Notes: generated from the sequence alone by a model not told the origin. Shown: positions 35,443 through 45,241, counted from the first letter of the stretch. The stretch is 64,000 nucleotides of DNA from an uncultured Pirellulaceae bacterium (GCA_905480545.1 CAJQQR010000085.1:1-64000), one strand, 5' to 3'. A program made the numbers and translations.

Positions 35443-36963
35443 ATGAGTGGGCAATTGCCAACGTCTGATTCGAAAGAAACTGTCCTGAAAATGGCAGGTG
35501 TTAGCAAGAGTTTCGGGGCGACAGTTGCTCTCTCAAATGTTGCGATTGAAGTTCAATCAGGCAGCGTCCACGCATTGATTGGTGAAAACGGGGCAGGGAA
35601 GAGCACGCTGATGAAAATTCTCAGCGGTGCTATTCGTCCCGATGCTGGGGCAATGGAAGTTTCCAGAACGATTTATGATCCTCGGACTCCGTCGCAGGCA
35701 CGCGATCGTGGTGTTGCGATGATTTATCAAGAGCTGATGTTGGCGCCGCATCTCAATGCCGTCGACAATATCTGTTTGGGACGCGAGTTTCGACGCTTCG
35801 GCGTTTTGAACAAGTCAAAGCAAAAATCGCTCGTGGAGAAGGTGCTGCAACAGCTCGGATGCGAACATCTTGATTTGAACACTCCAGTCAGTGAATTTTC
35901 TGTTGGGGAACAGCAGTTGTTGGAGATTGCTCGCGCATTGGCCTACGATGCGAAGATCGTGATTTTTGACGAGCCGACGAGTTCTCTTACTCAGAAAGAT
36001 GCGGAAAAGTTGTTTTCGGTCATTGATGACCTTAAAGAACGAAATATCGCGGTGATCTACATCAGCCATTTCCTTGAAGAGATTCGTCGGGTGGCTGATC
36101 GTTATACCGTGCTGCGCGATGGAATGTTGGTCGATAGTGGCTCACTTGATGGAGTCACTGAAAAGGAAATTGTTCACATGATGGTTGGCCGAGACGTCGA
36201 TGAACTTTTTCCCAAAGTAGAGCATGAGATTGGCGGCACCGTTTTAGAATTGAATCACCTTTCGGGGGTCGACACGCCCCTAGACGTCAGTTTTCAGTTG
36301 CGAAAGGGTGAAGTTCTTGGTTTTTCCGGTTTGGTTGGCGCTGGAAGGACTGAATTGATGCGGGCGATCTATGGCTTGGATGTAATCCGCACTGGCGAGC
36401 TGAATCTTTCCGGGAAACATGTCGTTCGAACAAACCCGCGGAAAAGCATCTCTGGCGGCATTGCGATGGTGTCAGAGGATCGAAAGACCGAGGGGCTCGC
36501 TCAGGATCAGTCGATTGGTGAAAATATTACTTACAGCAAACTCTCGCATTATTCAAAAGCCGGTATTCTCAATCTTTCTCGGCGGCGTATCGCTGTAGCG
36601 AAGTGGATGAAAGAGGTTGAGATCAAAGCATCTTCGCAGGACGCGCCCGTCAGTTCACTTTCTGGCGGGAACCAACAGAAAGTTGCGCTCGCTCGGGTGT
36701 TGCATCAGAACGCCGATATCTACCTGCTGGACGAACCGACCCGAGGAATCGACGTTGGAACGAAATCAGAAGTTTATCGGATCATTGGTGAATTGGCGGC
36801 GGCTGGGAAGAGCGTCATCGTTGTCAGTTCTTATTTGCCAGAACTGATGGCAATTTGCGACCGAATTGCGGTGATGTCCCGAGGCAAAATCCGAGAGATC
36901 AAAAACGTAGCCGATTGGACCGAGCATGACATTATGATGCATGCAGTAACAACAGAAAACTAA
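35443..36963 (+). CDS. Sugar ABC importer ATPase (RbsA/MglA type)
   Basis: 506 aa with two fused ABC domains. First: Walker A GENGAGKST, signature SVGEQQLLEIARAL and Walker B IVIFDEPTSSLT. Second: a degenerate Walker A LVGAGRTELMRAIYGL as usual in this family, signature SGGNQQKVALARVL and Walker B IYLLDEPTRGIDVG. It powers import through the permease encoded next. It starts 45 bp after the binding protein stop and overlaps the permease start by one base (TAATG at 36963), so the three genes are one transcription unit. Confidence 0.94.
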   Translation: MSGQLPTSDSKETVLKMAGVSKSFGATVALSNVAIEVQSGSVHALIGENGAGKSTLMKILSGAIRPDAGAMEVSRTIYDPRTPSQARDRGVAMIYQELMLAPHLNAVDNICLGREFRRFGVLNKSKQKSLVEKVLQQLGCEHLDLNTPVSEFSVGEQQLLEIARALAYDAKIVIFDEPTSSLTQKDAEKLFSVIDDLKERNIAVIYISHFLEEIRRVADRYTVLRDGMLVDSGSLDGVTEKEIVHMMVGRDVDELFPKVEHEIGGTVLELNHLSGVDTPLDVSFQLRKGEVLGFSGLVGAGRTELMRAIYGLDVIRTGELNLSGKHVVRTNPRKSISGGIAMVSEDRKTEGLAQDQSIGENITYSKLSHYSKAGILNLSRRRIAVAKWMKEVEIKASSQDAPVSSLSGGNQQKVALARVLHQNADIYLLDEPTRGIDVGTKSEVYRIIGELAAAGKSVIVVSSYLPELMAICDRIAVMSRGKIREIKNVADWTEHDIMMHAVTTEN

Positions 36964-38378
36964 TGACAGAATCAGGATCAAAATTTGGATTTCGTGTTCC
37001 ATTATTTGTGGGGCCATTGGTCGCGCTTGTTCTTGTGATCGCGCTTTTTGCAGTGCTCGACTACTTCTATTCCAATGGTCAGTTCTTTACGAGTGACAAC
37101 CTTTCAAACATTTCGATTCAGACTACGGTTTACGCTCTTGCGGCGGTCGGACTGACGGTTGTGATCATTTCCGGAGGCATTGACCTATCATGCGGAACCG
37201 CGGTTACACTTTCGGCTACTGCGGTTGCCTGGTGCATTCTGCATGATGTTGGCAGTCGGATCAACGACGGATCCAACGTCCGCGAGGCAGCGGTAAACGT
37301 TGCGGTTCTAATCGAGGAAAAAGCTTCTGAAGAAGAAGTCGAATCCGCAAAAAAGAAACTGGCTGATTTGATTCAGCTGAAGATCTCGCTCTTGGAAGCG
37401 CAACTAGAGCCGGTTGCTAAGTCGATGGAGATGAATGACTGGATCGATTTGCCAAGCCGACAAATCGATGCGATGAGAGAGAGCAATCGAAGGATGTACG
37501 ATCGCTTTGATCGAACCGAAAAAAATTACAACCGACTATCTAGTAATTTGGACAAGCAAAAATCGCGTTTGGTGGATTTAGCAAACCCGGGTTTTTCCCT
37601 TACAGCTGATAATGCAAAGCAATACTGGGGCAGTAATCTTCCAAACCATCCCAGTACCGTCTACTTCTCGATCATTGCTGGAGTCATCACCGGGGTTTGT
37701 TGCGGTCTTGTGAACGGCGTTTTGATTGCGTTTCTAGGTATTGTTCCGTTTGTGGTGACGCTGGGGACGATGACCATCTTTCTGGGGATTGGGAATTTGG
37801 TTTCCGGAAACGTACCGATACGGACAATGCGCGGAGATCAGGTCCCGGACTGGCTTTATCAATCGCTCAGTCTAAATTCTGAATATATCTTTTTGGGTTT
37901 GCCGCCTGGCGTTTGGATGCTTTTTTTGTCCGCGATGCTCATGGCGTTAGTTCTTTGGGCGACCGTGTTTGGGCGGTATTCGTTTGCGTTGGGGTCGAAT
38001 GAATCGACAGCTCGATTGTGCGGCATCGATGTCGCTTGGCAGAAACTATTAATTTACGCGTTGAGCGGGGCGATGATTGGGCTGGCCGGCGTGTTTCAGT
38101 TTTCTCGCCTTACGGTTGGTGATCCGGAATCGGGCTTGGGACTTGAGCTAAAGGTCATCGCGGCGGTTGTTATTGGCGGTGGTAGCCTTCTTGGAGGAAG
38201 AGGCAGCATCATGGGGACTCTCTGTGGCGCAGCGATGCTAGCCGTGATTCTGAACGGCTGCACCCAGTTGGGATTGCCTGTATCGATTGAGAAGATCGTC
38301 GTCGGTTCAATAATCATATTCGCGGTCTACCTCGATCAACCACAGGTCAAACAATTCTTCCGATCGATGTGGAAGTAG
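36963..38378 (+). CDS. Sugar ABC importer permease (RbsC type) with a large inserted segment
   Basis: 471 aa; usual RbsC permeases have about 320-350. Family motifs are present: VIISGGIDLSCGTAVTLSA (residues about 63-81), VNGVLIAFLGIVPFVVTLGT and GTLCGAAMLAVILNG. Between residues about 95 and 230 lies a charged, helix-prone segment (IEEKASEEEVESAKKKLADL, LLEAQLEPVAK, RRMYDRFDRTEKNYNRL, LDKQKSR) that normal family members lack. It sits between two membrane helices and would form a loop or coiled coil outside the membrane core. It overlaps the ATPase gene by one base. Confidence 0.88.
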   Translation: MTESGSKFGFRVPLFVGPLVALVLVIALFAVLDYFYSNGQFFTSDNLSNISIQTTVYALAAVGLTVVIISGGIDLSCGTAVTLSATAVAWCILHDVGSRINDGSNVREAAVNVAVLIEEKASEEEVESAKKKLADLIQLKISLLEAQLEPVAKSMEMNDWIDLPSRQIDAMRESNRRMYDRFDRTEKNYNRLSSNLDKQKSRLVDLANPGFSLTADNAKQYWGSNLPNHPSTVYFSIIAGVITGVCCGLVNGVLIAFLGIVPFVVTLGTMTIFLGIGNLVSGNVPIRTMRGDQVPDWLYQSLSLNSEYIFLGLPPGVWMLFLSAMLMALVLWATVFGRYSFALGSNESTARLCGIDVAWQKLLIYALSGAMIGLAGVFQFSRLTVGDPESGLGLELKVIAAVVIGGGSLLGGRGSIMGTLCGAAMLAVILNGCTQLGLPVSIEKIVVGSIIIFAVYLDQPQVKQFFRSMWK

Positions 38379-38454
38379 TGACGAAGCATTTGATTGTCGT
38401 GGTCAATCCGCGGACTCAGTTGCCAATGGCCGTGGGAACTTTCCAATCAGTTAT

Positions 38455-38787
38455 TCAGGTAGTCCAGGCATAAATTAACAGCAGGTAAACCGCCGGAAGC
38501 ACGAATATCTTGGACACAATGATCGCAAACTGGATCGGTTTTGTGATTGCGGTATGCCCGATAAATGCAAAATTCCCAATCACCCACGCGTAGAACATTA
38601 CGTAGTTGAATAACGTTCCGTCTATTTTGCCGGGCAGGGTGGGGCCCAAAATGTTATCCGAAACGTCCAAGATGTCGTGGAGGATCATCATGATCGAAAG
38701 CAGAAGAAAAAATAAAAGGCTAGTCAAGTGCGAGTTCTTAAATTGACGCCACATTTGTTGATTCGAGACGCAGTTTTTTGAAAACAA
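38455..38787 (-). CDS. Small multi-pass membrane protein, unknown
   Basis: 110 aa with three hydrophobic segments (TSLLFFLLLSIMMILHDIL, YVMFYAWVIGNFAFI, FAIIVSKIFVLPAVYLLLIY). No family recognised. It lies on the opposite strand to the importer operon and same strand as the TPM genes. Confidence 0.55.
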   Translation of the reverse strand: MFSKNCVSNQQMWRQFKNSHLTSLLFFLLLSIMMILHDILDVSDNILGPTLPGKIDGTLFNYVMFYAWVIGNFAFIGHTAITKPIQFAIIVSKIFVLPAVYLLLIYAWTT

Positions 38788-38902
38788 AAACAGCTAACGG
38801 CAGGTCCGACCTGAATTTCATTCGATAGCTAAACTCCCCAGGCGGCGAAGTTTCACGCTCTGTCGAGCGTTGCTTCTCGTCATTTCAAAATTGACGAATC
38901 TC

Positions 38903-39598
38903 CTAGTCGATAAGAATTAGGGTGTCCTGCAGTTCGTTGACGCCTCCTTCGACGCCTGGAAGAGGACCTGAAAGTTGTTTTCCGGCCTCGGTGATGACGC
39001 TGCAAATCGCGTCGGTTGGGTCACCTTGATGCAGACCTTCGGTAAGCAGTTGGCAAAGCTGATCGAGGGACGTCTGTCCGATTTTGTTTAGGACTTGATG
39101 GTCGCCTAAAACAACGGCCATATGTTCGAACAGAGAAACATAAATTAGCATTCCTGTAGCACCGCTAGTGTGATGAACTCGTTTGTCGAAAAAGATTTGA
39201 CGCGCTCGCGAGGAAACTTCCTCCATCATTTCATTGCGTGGGGTAAAGAGCCGCCGTAGCCATCTGATTCGACTTCCGATCAGGACACCAATGATAAACG
39301 CCACGGCGATACCTACGACCATAGTCACTAACCCAACATAAGAAGGCATCTCGTCCCAGCTGCCCGATGCGTTCGATTGTCGCGGGAAAATGAACCAAAC
39401 CGTGATCGCTGCAAAAATGGCCAGCCAAAGCCCAATGATGTCTTCCGCTCGATCATACCGACCGGATGCGGTGGCCACGACAGGTACAACTTCGCACGAA
39501 GTTTGCGTCTCTGCTTTAGCGACTGCAATTGCGACCCGCTTACGCTGTTCCTCATTGAAGAGGTCAGATGCTCGTTTCATTTTGTTCATCCTTACCAA
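38903..39598 (-). CDS. TPM-domain membrane protein (TLP18.3/Psb32 type)
   Basis: 231 aa. N-terminal KRVAIAVAKAETQTSCEVVP is the usual TPM opening; two membrane helices follow (IIGLWLAIFAAITVWFIF, MVVGIAVAFIIGVLIGSR) and then a second half with HHTSGATGMLIYVSLFEHM, the conserved TPM pattern. TPM domains have been linked to phosphatase activity and membrane-protein repair. It overlaps the next TPM gene by 7 bases (39592-39598), so they form an operon with that gene upstream. Confidence 0.8.
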   Translation of the reverse strand: MVRMNKMKRASDLFNEEQRKRVAIAVAKAETQTSCEVVPVVATASGRYDRAEDIIGLWLAIFAAITVWFIFPRQSNASGSWDEMPSYVGLVTMVVGIAVAFIIGVLIGSRIRWLRRLFTPRNEMMEEVSSRARQIFFDKRVHHTSGATGMLIYVSLFEHMAVVLGDHQVLNKIGQTSLDQLCQLLTEGLHQGDPTDAICSVITEAGKQLSGPLPGVEGGVNELQDTLILID

Positions 39599-40401
39599 GA
39601 ACCCGTAGCGCCACCGCCACCGGAAAAACCTCCACCAAACGACCCTCCACTAAAACCACCGCTGCTTCCCTTGCCTCGATTGCTTAACATCTGATAGAGA
39701 ATCGAGCCAATTATCGCAAAGACGACTCCCCAGAAAATCCAAGCCCATCCGCTGGCCCCCCGTCGAATCAGAGACACGATGGTAAAAATGGTAAGTCCTA
39801 TTGCGCCGACGACCACCGCATAATGCCACCAAGGACGCGGACGCGTTGGCAATTCTAATTTTCGGCCCATTTTGTCGAGAGCCTCGACCCCGGCTACGAT
39901 TCCTTCGGAGAATTGGCCTTGTTTAAAGTGGAAAATAATGTGGTCGTCCATAATTTGCCGGCACAGGGCGTCCTCGCGTCGACCCCATCCGGCGCCCAGT
40001 TCAATCCGTGCCTTGCGATCGTCCCTCGCAACCAGCAATAGGATCCCGGTATTCCACTCCTGTTCTCCTAACGTGGGTTGCCCGATTCCCCACTGATCGA
40101 ATAGCAACGTTGCAAAGGTCTCGATACGCATGCCTTCGCCACCATGTTTGGCCATCGATTCAATCGTGATGACAATGATCGGCGTTGCTTTGTCGGTTAG
40201 TAAACTGTCACAGAGTTTTCGAATTTTCTCTTTTGAGTTCTCGTCAAGCAAACCGGCTAAGTCACGTATAAATTCACGATCACCTGGCCGTTCAAGATCG
40301 ATTTCCGTTGCTGAAGTTGACGCTGGAAAAGCGATCACCAAACCAAACAAACAGATGGTGAAGTAGGTGACGATCGAAGTGACAGTGTGGCTATGACTCA
40401 T
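39592..40401 (-). CDS. Secreted/membrane TPM-domain protein (YgcG type)
   Basis: 269 aa. Signal peptide (FTICLFGLVIAFPASTSA), TPM domain (RDLAGLLDENSKEKIRKL, TPIIVITIESMAKHGG, TLLFDQWGIG, GILLLVARDDRKARIELG), membrane helices (YAVVVGAIGLTIFTIVSLI, WIFWGVVFAIIGSILYQML) and a Gly/Ser/Phe-rich tail (GGFSGGSFGGGFSGGGGATG). Such proteins are usually encoded next to lemA; no LemA gene is present here. It is translated first in the TPM pair. Confidence 0.85.
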   Translation of the reverse strand: MSHSHTVTSIVTYFTICLFGLVIAFPASTSATEIDLERPGDREFIRDLAGLLDENSKEKIRKLCDSLLTDKATPIIVITIESMAKHGGEGMRIETFATLLFDQWGIGQPTLGEQEWNTGILLLVARDDRKARIELGAGWGRREDALCRQIMDDHIIFHFKQGQFSEGIVAGVEALDKMGRKLELPTRPRPWWHYAVVVGAIGLTIFTIVSLIRRGASGWAWIFWGVVFAIIGSILYQMLSNRGKGSSGGFSGGSFGGGFSGGGGATGSW

Positions 40402-41025
40402 CTAGATGTACTCTCTCACTTCGAACCCTCGTATGTTGCCGTCCATTGGCTAATGTGAAACTCTTATGCGTCGCACTTGAACTGTCTTGTCCTTCGCTTG
40501 CCCCATTGTCCTTCGTTTGACCCAGAACGGTCTGTTGCCGTTTTAATTCACAATTCGTCGTAATTCAAGACGAACCGTACTTTTCACGATTCGCTCCACA
40601 CATGTTTCGGCTTCTCCTATCCTATAAGAAATTTCGGGTGAAGTGCTTTGGGTCGACATCGTTCAGTTGCGGTTTAACGTTAAAGACCGTTCACGCCTTC
40701 AATCGTGACGCAGTCTTCATCGAAGCGAATTCAAGCTGAACGCAGTTTCCCCTTTGATTACCTGGTAATGCGTGTTGCGGGATCTTTTGGGCTGATACAA
40801 AAATGGAATTAGGTACGACACCCAGAAAAGTCCTCGATAATAAAAGACTGGCCCGAAGCCAATCACGATTCATAGATTTTGTCCTTCCGTCACGACACCC
40901 TTTGGCTCCGAACGTCTCGGAAAGAGAGCTTACAAATCGACTCCACTCGCGCCTCACCGCCTGGTTGGATTTTGTGCCTCATTTTGTCGTGGTTGTTCAG
41001 CTGCTAGGCCTTACGCTGCTAGGCC
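40402..41025. other. Intergenic gap between TPM and VIT1 genes
   Basis: 624 bases. Only a 15-bp tandem repeat (41001-41040) is evident at its right end. Two short direct copies of CCCCATTGTCCTTCG / TTGTCCTTCG-like sequence occur near 40485-40515. No gene recognised. Confidence 0.45.
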
Positions 41026-41040
41026 TTACGCTGCTAGGCC
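41001..41040. repeat. 15-bp tandem repeat covering the VIT1 stop codon
   Basis: CTGCTAGGCCTTACG occurs at 41001-41015 and 41016-41030, with CTGCTAGGCC following at 41031-41040. The stop of the VIT1-like gene (41026-41028) and its last codons lie inside the second and third copies. Confidence 0.9.
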
Positions 41041-41751
41041 AAAGATCGCACCAATTCCGGCCGTCGCTGACATGGCCAAAGCGCCCCAGAATGTGACTCG
41101 TGCAACTGCCCGCGTTACAGGAGCGCCGCCGACGCGAGCAGATACGCCGCCGAGCAGTGCAAGGAAGAATAGTGAAGTAATGGAAACAATTGTTGGGATG
41201 CGTGACACAGGCAGCAAAAACGCAGTCGCAAGTGGAAGTGCTGCGCCGACCGAAAACATGGCAGCAGAGGCAAATGCAGCCTCGACAGGGCGAGCGCTCA
41301 TCGTATGGGAAATGCCCAATTCATCGCGAGAATGTGCACCGATCGCATCGTGTTTGGTGAGTTGTTCGGCAACCTGTTTTGCAAGCGATTCATCCAATCC
41401 ACGCTGGATATAAATATTGGTGAGCTCGACAAGTTCCGCCTCGGCGTCAGTAGCGAGTTCGATCCTTTCACGGGCAAGATCGGCATTTTCCGTGTCTGCT
41501 TGAGAACTGACGGAGACATATTCGCCAGCCGCCATCGACATCGCTCCGGCAACCATACCGGCAACGCCCGCTAACATGATGGCGTTGTGTGTCGCGTCTG
41601 CCGCAGCCACGCCGACAACCAAACTAGCTGTTGAAACGATCCCATCGTTTGCGCCCAACACGGCCGCACGCAACCAGCCGATCCGATCGGTGTGATGAAG
41701 TTCTTTGTGGCGTGACAATTTAGTGCTTTCATTTGGAGCAATTTTCGGCAA
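41026..41751 (-). CDS. VIT1/CCC1-family iron/manganese transporter
   Basis: 241 aa with about five membrane helices. The N-terminus WLRAAVLGANDGIVSTASLV and GVAGMVAGAMSMAAGEYVSV is the diagnostic pair of the family, followed by the cytoplasmic region (ARERIELATDAEAELVELTN) and C-terminal helices. It moves Fe2+ or Mn2+, mostly out of the cytoplasm or into storage compartments. The gene ends in GLAA* encoded by a tandem-repeat unit. Confidence 0.93.
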   Translation of the reverse strand: MPKIAPNESTKLSRHKELHHTDRIGWLRAAVLGANDGIVSTASLVVGVAAADATHNAIMLAGVAGMVAGAMSMAAGEYVSVSSQADTENADLARERIELATDAEAELVELTNIYIQRGLDESLAKQVAEQLTKHDAIGAHSRDELGISHTMSARPVEAAFASAAMFSVGAALPLATAFLLPVSRIPTIVSITSLFFLALLGGVSARVGGAPVTRAVARVTFWGALAMSATAGIGAIFGLAA

Positions 41752-42193
41752 GACAACGAATCGGTTAAGGTGAGTTTAGCAAAACAAATTGTTTCTAATT
41801 TGGATTGGAATGTCGACGACGCTCAACCGATTAGGCTTTATTTCTTGTATTCTTCAGGCCCGCCAATCACGTCAATGCCTTGAATATGATTTCAATATGG
41901 GTCTTCGTCATTCGGCATTTCTTTGTCGACGGGCATGTTTTGAACGCCTCGCGATCTTGTTTGCAATGGCGACCTCTCTGGAAGCTAGGATGGTCGGAGC
42001 GGCGCCACATGTCTGCAAGAGTAAGAGGCTCTCGTTTTGTTTTTTGCCGGTGAGTTGATGGCGTGTCTCGACATCTGGTCGTTCAGCTTACATGCGTCGA
42101 AATAGACGCTAATTCGAGTGAATGCCTCCTCGTCTGAGCCACGTAACGAGATGCGAGATGTTATTTTGGCAACTGGTTTTCGGGCACGCATAG
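41752..42193. other. Intergenic gap, nothing recognised
   Basis: 442 bases between the VIT1-like and alpha/beta hydrolase genes. Short frames lack family features. Confidence 0.4.
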
Positions 42194-43147
42194 CTACTTG
42201 ATGCTATGGAAAAAAAACTCGATTTTGTCTGTCAATTCCACCCAATCATGATCAACGGTGATTTTGTGATCTGACTGTTCGCAAACAAACTTTTCTTTAT
42301 TCAAAGTAGAGATGTTGTCGAAAAATGTCCTGACCGCGTTTACATCGATGTTTTTGTCAAATTTGCCAACGGCAACAAAGACAGGCATCGTTATTTCATC
42401 CGCACGTTCCACAAGATGATGGTTTAAGTGAAAGAGTTGGTCGATCGTTTTTAGAGGTGTGAAAAGCATTCTGTTCGGGATCTCCTGCTCGTTTTTATCT
42501 CGGACCGGAACGTTGCCCGATGCTGGAATCGCCGTCGTAAAATGAAAAATGCAGTCTGCAATAAATTTCTTTCTCTTTGCCCAGGGGGGGACATCTAGAG
42601 CAGGTGCCAATAGGGCGAGACCATTTATCGATGTTTCATTTTCCAGCACATGGTTGAGTATCAGCACGGCTCCAAGTGAGTGAGCAATCACGAATACTCG
42701 TCGGTGACTTTTTCGCAATAGGGCAAGCTCCATACTGATCGACTCAAGCCATAGCCTTGCGTCTGATTTCAGAGAATAATCCTCGACAGCTTCGGCAAAT
42801 CCAGGTAGTCGCATCACTTGACAGTAATAGTTCGCCTTGCCGAGTTTGGGGGCCATGTATTTCCAACACAATGGTGAATCATTCAACCCATGTATAAATA
42901 ATATTGCGTCAGTGCCACTTCCAACCGAATAGGCCTGATGACCAATCGCCACGCCATTTTCGTCTCGGCCGATAACGTTGTTTTCCCACTCCGCGATTGA
43001 GCGGTTAACGTAAATTGAATGGGACAAATCATAGCTGACAGCAATGAATGCGATAATGAGTAGCGTGACAATAGTGCGTTTCAGCCACCTTCGTCGCAAT
43101 TTTACCGTCTCTGTTGTCATGGCCTCAATCGCAATAGGTATTTTCAA
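42194..43147 (-). CDS. Membrane-anchored alpha/beta hydrolase
   Basis: 317 aa. One N-terminal membrane helix (TIVTLLIIAFIAVSYDL), then an alpha/beta-hydrolase core with LFIHGLNDSPLCWKYMAP (oxyanion region), nucleophile elbow AHSLGAV (Ser) and a late VGKFDKNIDV and CEQSDHKITVDHDW (acid and His). Resembles carboxylesterase/monoacylglycerol-lipase type enzymes. Likely periplasm-facing ester hydrolase; the substrate is unknown. Confidence 0.85.
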   Translation of the reverse strand: MKIPIAIEAMTTETVKLRRRWLKRTIVTLLIIAFIAVSYDLSHSIYVNRSIAEWENNVIGRDENGVAIGHQAYSVGSGTDAILFIHGLNDSPLCWKYMAPKLGKANYYCQVMRLPGFAEAVEDYSLKSDARLWLESISMELALLRKSHRRVFVIAHSLGAVLILNHVLENETSINGLALLAPALDVPPWAKRKKFIADCIFHFTTAIPASGNVPVRDKNEQEIPNRMLFTPLKTIDQLFHLNHHLVERADEITMPVFVAVGKFDKNIDVNAVRTFFDNISTLNKEKFVCEQSDHKITVDHDWVELTDKIEFFFHSIK

Positions 43148-43688
43148 TTCATGTATTCAATTGTTTGTGCCCGAATAATGGCCAGCGATCAATTGGGGGA
43201 ATGCGACTGGTCTATGATTTGAAACAGCTTTGATGGGGAGTTCGCAATTATCGTTTGGTTATCTGCTGTTTTCTCTGATGTTGATTTTCCATTAAACCCC
43301 AAAGCGGTCATTTGACTCGACGCCGTTGCAAGTCGTTGCCCACGATCCGTGGACCGGCTCAAAAAATTGCGTTGTTTGATTTCATTTGGGCGATTGTCGG
43401 CTGATCCACAAATGTCTGTCCAGCAAACGCATGCTAAAGGTGAACGCTTGACCTGCAGAGTTGTTCTAAATTGCACTGGTTGCCCAAAGTCGGTTTTTCG
43501 GGCTTAGTTTTCGAATTTCTGCCATTGTCAGCATTGTGCGGCGTCCAATCTAGCCCAGATTCGCAGGGACGCATTGCTAGGGTGGTTGACGATTCAGTTG
43601 TCCTTGGCGGAATGGCATAAAATTCGTTATACAAATGCGATATTAGAATTTGCTGTTTGAAATGCGGTATTCAGAAGGTGAGGTGTAA
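43148..43688. other. Intergenic gap, nothing recognised
   Basis: 541 bases between divergently transcribed genes, so it must hold two promoters. No gene or structured element was identified. Confidence 0.4.
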
Positions 43689-44759
43689 GTGAAGCAACAT
43701 GTGATTATTTTTGAGGCACGTGGAGGGTCCGACAAAGGCGCTTATGGTTATCGTCCTGATTCGAAACCAATCATTGACGCATTGGCAAACCGCGGTTGGT
43801 CCTCGGAGATCATTTTTTATCGCGACGAAGATCGGGGCGAAATTTATTGTCATGCTTGCGAAAAGGCTGGCGCTTATATTAGCCGTGTCAATCCAGGAAA
43901 TCTGCGAGATGAAACGGGGTATTTTCAAATGCTGCGTGAACTGGTCAAACGGCGAGTTGTTGGCTTGCCTCATCCCGATGCAATGATTAACTATGGTGCC
44001 AAGAATGCGGTTGAGAAGCTAAAGGGCACAGATATCGTCCCGCAAGATGTGAACTGCTACTACGATTTTGAGACATTCAAGTCGTCTTTTCCGGAAAGCT
44101 TGATGCATGGAGTCCGAGTGGCGAAACAGAACCGGGGTTCGACTGGCGAGGGGGTTTGGAGAGTCGAAGCGCTCGATGGTCCGACAAATGGCGACGGTTC
44201 CTACGGGCTTGAAACTCAGGTCAAGTGTACAGAGGCAAAGGACAATCATGTAGAAATCATGCCCCTTGGAGACTTTATCGATTACTGCGTTCAGTACCTG
44301 GACGGTGAGGGGGGAATGATCTTGGACATGCCGTTTCTTGAGCGTATTACGGAGGGGGAAATCCGTGTTTTCATGTTGCGAAATAAGGTGGTCAATGTCG
44401 TGCATAAAAAGCCTGCCGACGCACCGGACGCTTTTTCGGCAACCCTATTTTCAGGAGCGAAGTACACTTATGAAACTCCTGATAAATGGCCAGGGTTGGT
44501 CGGCATCGTTTCCAAGAATGTCTCTGTGATTCAACAGCGGCTTGGGAACTACGATCTTCCGTTGATTTGGACGATTGACTTTATCCTCGACACCGACAAG
44601 GAGACGGGCGCTGACAAGTACGTGTTGGGCGAAATCAATGCGTCATGTGTCGGTTTCAGCACGCATTTAGAGCTCAGTGATGACATCGCAGACGAGATTG
44701 TGCGTTTGATGGAGGCGGAGGCGGTCGTTAATCCTAACTGGATGGCCTTTACAAGTTAA
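43689..44759 (+). CDS. ATP-grasp-like protein (Cj0069 family)
   Basis: 356 aa. The start HVIIFEARGGSDKGAYGYRP and the later KQNRGSTGEGVWRVE, ITEGEIRVFMLRNKVVNVVHKKP and LGEINASCVGFSTHL fit the Cj0069-type ATP-grasp-like proteins: a nucleotide-binding loop, an RVF(M)-type strand and a metal-site ExNxSC region. ATP-grasp enzymes ligate a carboxylate to an amine or thiol with ATP; the substrate for this family is not known to me. It stands alone. The annotated start is a GTG at 43689. Confidence 0.65.
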   Translation: MKQHVIIFEARGGSDKGAYGYRPDSKPIIDALANRGWSSEIIFYRDEDRGEIYCHACEKAGAYISRVNPGNLRDETGYFQMLRELVKRRVVGLPHPDAMINYGAKNAVEKLKGTDIVPQDVNCYYDFETFKSSFPESLMHGVRVAKQNRGSTGEGVWRVEALDGPTNGDGSYGLETQVKCTEAKDNHVEIMPLGDFIDYCVQYLDGEGGMILDMPFLERITEGEIRVFMLRNKVVNVVHKKPADAPDAFSATLFSGAKYTYETPDKWPGLVGIVSKNVSVIQQRLGNYDLPLIWTIDFILDTDKETGADKYVLGEINASCVGFSTHLELSDDIADEIVRLMEAEAVVNPNWMAFTS

Positions 44760-44902
44760 CTGCATAGATCTGGTGTTTGGTGTGGGCTGCATTCAGGGTG
44801 CGCTCGACTGGGGATTTACTACAATCGTAAACAGTTGTTCTCGAACATGAGCCTTCAATTTCGCAATTTGGGGTGTACCATTTTATGTGCTGCTGCGTGC
44901 AC

Positions 44903-45241
44903 TCACGTCGGCAACACATGAAACTCGTTTACGTTTCCTCGCCAGTAAATGGAACGGCCTTCAGGTGCATTCCACCAAGCCTCAGCGTATTTGGGAGTCC
45001 GAATACCTCCAGAGTCTTTGTAATCAGCATGCGTTGCCACCCCCGCGACCCAGTGGTTCCACATTGACAATAGAACGTGAATTGCGGCGGCCCCGGAAAC
45101 GGCCGCCAAAATCAGTCCGCTCAGTAATGCTCGTCCAGCACTTTTTTTGTGGTAGGTAAAAACCTCCGCGTTCTCCGGTACATCTAACCACTTTTGATCC
45201 AACGAAATTTCGGACGGTTTAGCGAAGAGGAATTTGAGCAT
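44903..45241 (-). CDS. Small membrane protein, unknown
   Basis: 112 aa with one membrane helix (ALLSGLILAAVSGAAAIHVLL, about residues 38-58), an N-terminal cytoplasmic-looking part (FLFAKPSEISLDQKWLDVPE) and a C-terminal part rich in Trp and Tyr (KYAEAWWNAPEGRSIYWRGN). No family recognised. The start ATG follows GCTCAA with no obvious Shine-Dalgarno. Confidence 0.5.
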   Translation of the reverse strand: MLKFLFAKPSEISLDQKWLDVPENAEVFTYHKKSAGRALLSGLILAAVSGAAAIHVLLSMWNHWVAGVATHADYKDSGGIRTPKYAEAWWNAPEGRSIYWRGNVNEFHVLPT

